This document shows, one piece after another, positions 11,692-16,770 of a stretch of 23,889 nucleotides of DNA (position 1 is the first letter of the stretch; every line of letters begins with the position of its first letter). Both the position numbers and the translations under genes were made by a program. Source of the DNA: Collinsella sp. (lineage in GTDB: Bacteria > Actinomycetota > Coriobacteriia > Coriobacteriales > Coriobacteriaceae); NCBI GenBank assembly GCA_019419405.1, contig DYAA01000186.1, forward strand, positions 1 to 23,889. Reading direction: 5' to 3'. The notes below the pieces were generated by a model. It saw only the letters and a program-made list of their open reading frames with translations, was not told the DNA's origin and searched no databases.

Positions 11692-13884
11692 TTAGTTGTT
11701 CAGCATGCGGTCGAAGCTTCCCGAGTCGCCATCCCGATAGTCGGCGGTCATCAGGATCTCCTGCGGAATGCGCCCGCCCTCGCGTAGCACATTGCGGAAC
11801 TGCACGCGCGTGACCATGGGCAGATCCTTGATCGTCGCCGCCAAGTTCTGCGGCACGCCCTGGTTGGCAGCCGCGGGCTCGCACTCGCCGCCGGCCTTCA
11901 CGCGACGCTTATGCTCGGCGAGCATGGCGCGGTACATGCCGGCATGCAGACGAATCTCAACCACATTGGCATTGCGAGCCTGCTCGACGATGCGCGCGCC
12001 CTCGCGGTCGATATCGCCCACGTAGTAGACGTAGTTAAAGCGATAGCCGATCTCAGCCAGATAATCGTCCAGGGCATGCGAGACGCTCGCCTTGCATCCG
12101 CCGCCAAAAATCACGCCGCCCACCTTGATGCCAAAGAGCTTAGCGTGCTTGCGGCCGCGCAGGAGCTTGACGATCTCGTCATAGGTGTCCAGGTTCTCGA
12201 CCATAATGAACGGCTTATCGGCGCCCAGCGTAAAGAAACCCGTAAAGTGCACGGGGCGGTTGGGGGCGACCTTAATCGCCTGCATGCTGATGCCCTTTTC
12301 GGTCATACGCCGAATTAGACGCTCGCCGTGCTTGCCGTCAAAAGCCTTCTCGTCGTTAAAAATCTGGTAGGCACGCTGGCGGCGCGAGGCAACCGGCGTA
12401 TCGGCACCTCGGTTTTGCTCGATCCAAGCCTGGATGATTGCGATTTCCTCGGCAATCTTGCGGTTGGACATCTCGTTGTGCTGAGTGCGCTGCGGAGCCT
12501 TTTTGCCGTCCTTGCCCTCGACCTTTACGATCTGTGTCTGCTGCTCCTTGATCTTAGAGAGCGCCGTAGGCGTAGGGACAACTTTGAGCAGCTGCCTGCC
12601 TAAAACGCGGGCAAGGGCAAACGCCGATACCTCGCCGTGGACGGCCGACTCGGGCTGCTGGGCAGCAGCATCTGCTGCGGCAGACTCCGGCTTCTTCTGA
12701 GACCTGCGCTTAGAATCGCCTTGGGAATTGCGCTCGCGCTTCGGCATAGACGCCTGCTTCTGCGGACGATCGGACTTGCTCTCCTTCGCCGGCTGGCGCT
12801 TAGGCTGCCCCGAAGAAACCTCGGCCTTCGCATCCTCGTCCTGCGGCGTGGTCTTCTCGGCTGCAGTCTCGGCATGGGAACTGCGACCCCCGCGATGGCG
12901 ACGGCGGCGAGGCCTGCTCGACGCGCCCTGCTCCGTCTGCCCATCAGTAGGCTGCTCGCCCTTGGCCTCGGCAGCAACCTCAAGCTGCGGCTCAACAGGC
13001 TTCTGCTCGCGAGCCGCCGGCTCAACGGTTTTCTCGGTTTGTTCGGCCTTCTCGGCCTGAGCGGTCGGAGCCGGCTCGCCCTTCTCCTGACGCCTTACGG
13101 GATACGCGCGCCTCGCAAAACCACGCCCGGGACGGCATGAACCCGGAGCCTTCTTGGCAGACTCCTCAACATCGTCTGCAGCCTCGGAAGGCTCTTCAAC
13201 CTCATGCGCGACATCCTGCTGCGCAGCCTTAAAGTGGGCACCACGGCGACGCTGGAGCTCCTGGGCCTCCACGGGCTTTTGCTCCTTCGCGGGCCTCTGC
13301 GACTCGGCAGCAACCTCGTTCTCAACAGCCTCGGCATCCGTCTCACCCTTTTGAGCAACGGCACGACGGAAGCGCTCCTGTTGGGCGCGGCGCTGCGCAT
13401 CGCGCTTGCCACCCCCGCCAAAACCGCCGCGTCCTGCCTTGGCCGTAAAGGCACGCACGACGTTCTCATCGAGCAACTCATCGGTATCGACATGCTCACG
13501 CGGAGCAGCTTCTTCCACAGCAGGCACGTCAGCGGAATCCTCGACGACAAAATCTTCGACGGACTCGGCAGGCTGCTCCTGGGCATCGCGGATCTCGACA
13601 TTGATGGTATAGAACGCCGGGCGCCCGTTAATGCCGCTGCCCTCGATCTTGGTCACGATATTTGCCGCGATAAGCTCATCGCGCATCGCCTTGGTGTCGC
13701 ATTCCTTATCGACGGAGCGGAAAATCTGCGCCAGCGCGCTCGACTTAATCTTGAGCGCCTTGCGGCAGAGCAGGTCGTAGGCAACCAGCTTGGCGCGCTC
13801 GGCAGAAAGCGATGTCTGGCTGCTCAGACGCTCAGCCAGAGCATCGACATTGTTTTGATTATCGGAATATACCGTCTTGGCCAC
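11692..13884 (-). CDS. Toprim-domain protein, JetD/DUF2220-like C-terminus, long disordered middle
   Basis: A 730-residue protein in three parts. Residues 1-105 are a compact helical, probably winged-helix region (NNVDALAERLSSQTSLSAER ... INGRPAFYTINVEIRD). Residues of about 106-440 are low-complexity Lys/Glu/Ala/Gln/Arg sequence, likely disordered and possibly nucleic-acid-binding. Residues of about 440-730 hold SRRQRAYQIFNDEKAFDGKHG followed by a Toprim pattern: Glu563 in VENLDTY, a GGGCK turn near 595, and Asp624-x-Asp626 in VGDIDREG. The order resembles the C-terminal domain of Wadjet JetD nucleases and topoisomerase Toprim folds. No JetA, JetB or JetC homologues are adjacent. The GTG at 13884 follows GAAAGGGG; the ATG of MCAYERG, eight codons upstream, is an alternative. 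Function is unknown; a DNA nuclease or topoisomerase-like role is inferred. Confidence 0.75.
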   Translation of the reverse strand: MAKTVYSDNQNNVDALAERLSSQTSLSAERAKLVAYDLLCRKALKIKSSALAQIFRSVDKECDTKAMRDELIAANIVTKIEGSGINGRPAFYTINVEIRDAQEQPAESVEDFVVEDSADVPAVEEAAPREHVDTDELLDENVVRAFTAKAGRGGFGGGGKRDAQRRAQQERFRRAVAQKGETDAEAVENEVAAESQRPAKEQKPVEAQELQRRRGAHFKAAQQDVAHEVEEPSEAADDVEESAKKAPGSCRPGRGFARRAYPVRRQEKGEPAPTAQAEKAEQTEKTVEPAAREQKPVEPQLEVAAEAKGEQPTDGQTEQGASSRPRRRRHRGGRSSHAETAAEKTTPQDEDAKAEVSSGQPKRQPAKESKSDRPQKQASMPKRERNSQGDSKRRSQKKPESAAADAAAQQPESAVHGEVSAFALARVLGRQLLKVVPTPTALSKIKEQQTQIVKVEGKDGKKAPQRTQHNEMSNRKIAEEIAIIQAWIEQNRGADTPVASRRQRAYQIFNDEKAFDGKHGERLIRRMTEKGISMQAIKVAPNRPVHFTGFFTLGADKPFIMVENLDTYDEIVKLLRGRKHAKLFGIKVGGVIFGGGCKASVSHALDDYLAEIGYRFNYVYYVGDIDREGARIVEQARNANVVEIRLHAGMYRAMLAEHKRRVKAGGECEPAAANQGVPQNLAATIKDLPMVTRVQFRNVLREGGRIPQEILMTADYRDGDSGSFDRMLNN

Positions 13885-13992
13885 GGGGCCCCTTTCATAT
13901 GCACACATATACGTCCATATGGTACAACGCACGAGCCTATCCACGCAAAACATCTGCGAGAACGCCCTTGCACCACCTGTTCTCACAAGAAA

Positions 13993-14028
13993 AAAGACCG
14001 GGTCCGCTTGATTGCGGACCCGGTCTTT
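13993..14028 (-). terminator. Intrinsic terminator of cstA
   Basis: AAAGACCGGGTCCGC (13993-14007) pairs with GCGGACCCGGTCTTT (14014-14028), a perfect 15-bp stem with a 6-nt loop. On the minus strand it continues into TTTCTTG. It lies 40 bp past the cstA stop and upstream of the Toprim gene, whose promoter must therefore lie in 13885-13992. I see no clear boxes there apart from CATATG-rich palindromic sequence near 13900. Confidence 0.88.
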
Positions 14029-14067
14029 CCGAGTCAAATAGATGGGAGATTCAACCCGTCCGACCGA

Positions 14068-15957
14068 CTAGGCCTTGGCGGCCTCGGCGTCGGCAGGAGC
14101 TTCAGCGGCAGCGGCGCGACCGTACTCGGCCTTGCCCATCTCGGACCACTCGGGCTCCTCATCAGGCATGGAGCCGGCCTCCTTGCCGAAGAACTCCTTG
14201 AGGCAGTTGACGGCGACGATGAGGCCCAGGACCATCAGCAGGACGGCGAAAACGAGCTGCAGGCCCTTGGTGGCGGCGACGGAGACGGCGGCCGTGGTGG
14301 CGGTAGCCGGGATGGTACCGAAGAAACCGTAGGCCTGGACGGCGGTCATGCAGCCCATGGCGCTCTGGACCAGCGAGGTGAATGTGCAGCAGAGCAGGAA
14401 GGCGACGGGCACGTAGAGCATCCAGCCCTTGCGACCGGTGCACTTGCAGAACACGGCGAGGGTGATCATGGTCATGCCGCCGAGCAGCTGGTTGGAAGCA
14501 CCAAAGAGCGGCCAGATGTTGGCATAGCCACCAAAAGCGAGGGCGAGACCGGGAAGCAGGGTGACGACCGTGGCAAACCAGGGGTTGCCGAGGACCTTCA
14601 TATAGCCGGCCTTGGACTCGATGGCCAGAGCATCGTTGGTCTGGGCAAAGAACTCGGAGAACGAGGTGCGGGCGATGCGGGCGACGGCGTCGAGCGAGGT
14701 CAGGGCCAGAGCGGAGACGTTCATGGTCATGAAGACGGTAGCGAGCGTGCCGTCAACACCGAAGGCCTGCATACCGCGGGAGATGCCAGCGGCGAAGATC
14801 TGGAACGGGGTGGAAGCGACACCAGCGTTGAGGGCGCCGGTACCGGCGGTGTTCATATCGGAGAACATGATGCCGGCGACGATGATGGCAAGGATGCCGA
14901 CGAAGGACTCGACGATCATTGCGCCGTAACCGACCTTGACGGCGTCCTGCTCCTTCTCGACCTGCTTGGAAGAGGTGCCGGAAGAAACGAGGCTGTGGAA
15001 ACCGGAGAGAGCACCGCAAGCGACGGAGACGAACAGGACCGGGAACATCATGCCGGAGGCAGTGGAGAAGCCAGTGAAGACCGGAGCGGTGATGGTGGCC
15101 TGACCGTTGACGCCCAGGACGACGATGCCGAGGACAGCGCAAACGATCATGACGATCATCATGATGGAAGTGAGGTAGTCACGCGGGGTCTTGAGCATCT
15201 GGATGGGCATAGCGCCAGCGAAGACCAGGTAGACCATGACGACGGCGAACCACTGGAACTTATCCAGGTAGACCGGGAACTGCATACCGACGGCAAACAT
15301 GAGAACCATGAGGACCACGCCGGTGACGAACTCGGTAGCACCGGTGAGGTTGAACTTCTTCTGGGCCCAACCAAAGGCGATAGCGACGAAGGTGAACAGG
15401 ATGGAGATGGTACCAGCGCAGCCGGCGGCATAGGACTTGGTGAAGTCGATGGCACCGGTAGCAGCACCAGAAGCGTCAACAGCCGGGGTGAACATGAACG
15501 TCTTGCAGACCATGTCGGTGAAGGCGGCGATGACGATGATGCAGAACAGCCAGCAGAACAGCAGGAACAGGCGACGGCCGGTCTTGCCGATGTACTTCTC
15601 GATGAGCTGAGCGAGCGACTTGCCGTTGTTCTTCATCGAAGCGTACAGAGCACCAAAGTCGTGGACGGCGCCAAAGAAGATGCCGCCGACGAGGACCCAG
15701 AGCACGACGGGCAGCCAGCCAAAGGCCATGGCGACGATCGTACCCGTGACAGGGCCAGCACCGCAGATCGAGCTGAACTGGTGCGAGAACGCGGTAAAGG
15801 CGGAGACGGGCGAGAAGCTCTTGCCGTCCTTCATGCGCTTGGCCGGCGTGAGGGCCTCTTTGTCAACGCCCCACTTGTTGGCCAGCCAGCGGCCGTAGCC
15901 CAGATAGCCGCAGGCGAGCACCGCCGCGGCCACAACCATGAGCAAAACTCCGTTCAT
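14068..15957 (-). CDS. cstA: CstA-family carbon starvation / pyruvate-peptide transporter
   Basis: A 629-residue membrane protein with many hydrophobic helices. It starts MNGVLLMVVAAAVLACGYLG and contains the hallmark region FSPVSAFTAFSHQFSSICGA-GPVTGTIVA, followed by GGIFFGAVHDFGALYASMKN. These are the signature of CstA/BtsT (YjiY) transporters, which import pyruvate or have been linked to peptide uptake under starvation. The C-terminal part (FFGKEAGSMPDEEPEW plus an Ala/Glu tail) is cytoplasmic. ATG 15957 follows AGAGGAGGAAATGTA, a strong Shine-Dalgarno. A long structured leader with terminator precedes it, so expression is probably attenuated. It is monocistronic, with its own terminator. 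Confidence 0.92.
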   Translation of the reverse strand: MNGVLLMVVAAAVLACGYLGYGRWLANKWGVDKEALTPAKRMKDGKSFSPVSAFTAFSHQFSSICGAGPVTGTIVAMAFGWLPVVLWVLVGGIFFGAVHDFGALYASMKNNGKSLAQLIEKYIGKTGRRLFLLFCWLFCIIVIAAFTDMVCKTFMFTPAVDASGAATGAIDFTKSYAAGCAGTISILFTFVAIAFGWAQKKFNLTGATEFVTGVVLMVLMFAVGMQFPVYLDKFQWFAVVMVYLVFAGAMPIQMLKTPRDYLTSIMMIVMIVCAVLGIVVLGVNGQATITAPVFTGFSTASGMMFPVLFVSVACGALSGFHSLVSSGTSSKQVEKEQDAVKVGYGAMIVESFVGILAIIVAGIMFSDMNTAGTGALNAGVASTPFQIFAAGISRGMQAFGVDGTLATVFMTMNVSALALTSLDAVARIARTSFSEFFAQTNDALAIESKAGYMKVLGNPWFATVVTLLPGLALAFGGYANIWPLFGASNQLLGGMTMITLAVFCKCTGRKGWMLYVPVAFLLCCTFTSLVQSAMGCMTAVQAYGFFGTIPATATTAAVSVAATKGLQLVFAVLLMVLGLIVAVNCLKEFFGKEAGSMPDEEPEWSEMGKAEYGRAAAAEAPADAEAAKA

Positions 15958-15997
15958 TACATTTCCTCCTCTAAAAAGAACTTCCTAGACATAAAAA

Positions 15998-16031
15998 ATG
16001 AGGGCCGTCGGTTGCGCTCGACGGCCCTCAT
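15998..16031 (-). terminator. Leader terminator (attenuator) upstream of cstA
   Basis: ATGAGGGCCGTCG (15998-16010) pairs perfectly with CGACGGCCCTCAT (16019-16031) and on the minus strand runs into TTTTTTAT. It lies inside the apparent 5' leader, 40 bp before the cstA start codon and about 160 nt after the predicted start site. This is the normal place for a terminator controlled by a riboswitch or leader peptide. It could otherwise end an independent short transcript. Confidence 0.85.
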
Positions 16032-16034
16032 CTT

Positions 16035-16120
16035 CATCAGCCGCCCGTTATCGTACGGGCTAGCTGTATGTGCTAACCCGCATCAGATAATTACTACGCT
16101 GATAATGTTTAGCTGATGCG
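16035..16120 (-). promoter_or_regulatory. Alternative stem region of the cstA leader
   Basis: On the minus strand CGCATCAG (16120-16113) can pair with CTGATGCG (16086-16079), an 8-bp stem. The same CATCAG can instead pair with a second CTGATG (16040-16035) just before the terminator stem. Between them AGC-GCCCG/CGGGC-GCT (16039-16065) forms another stem. An upstream stem ATGTGAAC/GTTCACAT lies near 16153-16179. Two mutually exclusive partners for one strand is typical of attenuators. I found no T-box motif and no riboswitch that I recognise. Confidence 0.5.
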
Positions 16121-16127
16121 TGAACAT
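16083..16127 (-). CDS. Possible 14-residue leader peptide of cstA (MFTHQLNIISVVII)
   Basis: ATG 16127 opens a 14-codon frame ending in TGA (16083-16085) within the cstA leader. AGAGGA lies about ten bases before it as a possible ribosome-binding site. Seven of the last eight residues are Ile or Val (IISVVII), and the codons run through the alternative stem region. This is what a branched-chain amino acid attenuator peptide would look like. Such a control of cstA is not something I know to be described, and the frame is short enough to be chance. Confidence 0.4.
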   Translation of the reverse strand: MFTHQLNIISVVII

Positions 16128-16198
16128 GTCTAAGAAATCCTCTTCAATCATGATGTGAACGATCCGTGCGTGTTCACATCCCCCAGTGGTTGAAAAGG

Positions 16199-16227
16199 AG
16201 TATGAAACTTTAGTTACCTAAAGTCAA
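16199..16227 (-). promoter_or_regulatory. cstA promoter with operator in the spacer
   Basis: On the minus strand TTGACT (-35, 16227-16222) and CATACT (-10, 16204-16199) are 17 bp apart. The spacer and -35 edge are occupied by ACTTTAG-N4-CTAAAGT (16207-16224), a perfect inverted repeat with 7-bp arms. A protein bound there would block RNA polymerase, so a repressor acting on cstA is likely; its identity is unknown. Confidence 0.7.
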
Positions 16228-16246
16228 CGCAAATTTGTAATGGATT

Positions 16247-16276
16247 TTCAACTTTTTTTGAATTTCTCGGTATAAA
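16247..16276 (+). promoter_or_regulatory. Possible promoter leading into hairpin cassette copy 2
   Basis: TTCAAC (16247-16252) and TATAAA (16271-16276) are 18 bp apart on the plus strand, in the AT-rich divergent region opposite the cstA promoter. Transcription would start near 16283 and read through cassette 2 toward the hairpin at 16473. The -35 is weak; the -10 is good. Confidence 0.45.
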
Positions 16277-16325
16277 ACGCCACTGACCTCGGACTTTACC
16301 CCACGACAGTTTTTGCATGAGAGAC

Positions 16326-16461
16326 GCCCCTCGGGAGCGGGCGGGCGTATACAAGGTTTCCTGCTCTACAGTCCTGCTCGCACGGAGAGCACATTAAGTG
16401 CTCTCCGGCTCGTGCGGAACTCGCGATAAACCTTGTATACGCCCGCCCGCTCCCGAGGGGC
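16326..16461 (-). repeat. Hairpin cassette copy 2: variant core between 34-bp inverted arms
   Basis: Arms 16326-16359 (starts GCCCCTCGGGAGCGGG, ends ACAAGGTTT) and 16428-16461 are perfect reverse complements over 34 bp. The 68-nt core (16360-16427) is the same as in copies 1 and 3 but in reverse orientation. In core orientation it starts ATCGCGAGTTCCGCACGA and ends GGACTGTAGAGCAGG. The inner hairpin is GGAGAGCAC-TTAAT-GTGCTCTCC (plus-strand 16384-16406), differing from the other copies by two compensated base pairs. The neighbouring stem changes from CACGA/TCGTG to CGCAC/GTGCG. The variation therefore preserves pairing. Confidence 0.9.
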
Positions 16462-16472
16462 TCCCATCCCAA

Positions 16473-16504
16473 ATGCGGAGCAAAGCTCCGCATACCATCT
16501 TTTT
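16473..16504 (+). terminator. Hairpin with T-run downstream of cassette 2
   Basis: ATGCGGAGC (16473-16481) and GCTCCGCAT (16485-16493) form a perfect 9-bp stem with an AAA loop. Six bases later comes TTTTTCTTTC. The gap before the T-run is longer than usual, so termination may be partial. With the TATAAA box at 16271 it would frame a transcript of about 220 nt containing cassette 2. The sequence 16505-16601 between here and cassette 3 shows nothing that I recognise. Confidence 0.55.
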
Positions 16505-16601
16505 CTTTCAGCTTAAGCACGCCGGAAATTCGACGCAGCTGGCTAATCTTGCCGGACGTTGTCGACGCCAAACCAGCTCAGAAGCTGCATCGATACAGAA
16601 A

Positions 16602-16758
16602 GGTCCCCGACGCTGCCCGGGCGCCAGCGGCCGCATATGAACTTTATCGCGAGTTCCGCACGAACAGGAGGCCACTTAATGTGGCCTCCGTCGTGAGCAG
16701 GACTGTAGAGCAGGAAAGTTCATATGCGGCCGTTGGCGCCCGGGCAGCGTCGGGGACC
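16602..16758 (+). repeat. Hairpin cassette copy 3: conserved core between 44-bp inverted arms
   Basis: Left arm 16602-16645 (starts GGTCCCCGACGCTGCC, ends CATATGAACTTT) and right arm 16715-16758 are reverse complements over 44 bp, with a single G-T pair that would still pair in RNA. The 69-nt core (16646-16714) is identical, base for base, to that of copy 1, with inner hairpin GGAGGCCAC-TTAAT-GTGGCCTCC (16667-16689). The arms share no real similarity with copies 1 and 2 beyond an outer G-rich/CCCC start and the TTT/AAA next to the core. It ends 12 bp past the stop codon of the tsaB-rimI-tsaD fusion gene. Confidence 0.9.
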
Positions 16759-16770
16759 GCACCCGTACGA

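Noticed and set aside
11692..13884. Wadjet anti-plasmid system
   Set aside because: Only the Toprim part resembles JetD; no SMC-like JetC or the JetA/JetB genes are next to it.
13204..16116. 970-codon open frame on the plus strand across cstA and the Toprim gene
   Set aside because: It is antisense to two clear genes, its composition is low-complexity His/Asp/Gly/Glu, and it reads through both a terminator and the cstA leader. It is a by-product of high-GC codon usage.
15958..16192. T-box riboswitch in the cstA leader
   Set aside because: The conserved T-box sequence (AGGGUGGNACCGCG) is absent and the gene is not of the usual T-box class.
16326..16758. Cassettes 2 and 3 as the two ends of one transposon
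   Set aside because: Cores are inverted relative to each other, but the arms do not match, the inner stems differ, and nothing coding lies between them.
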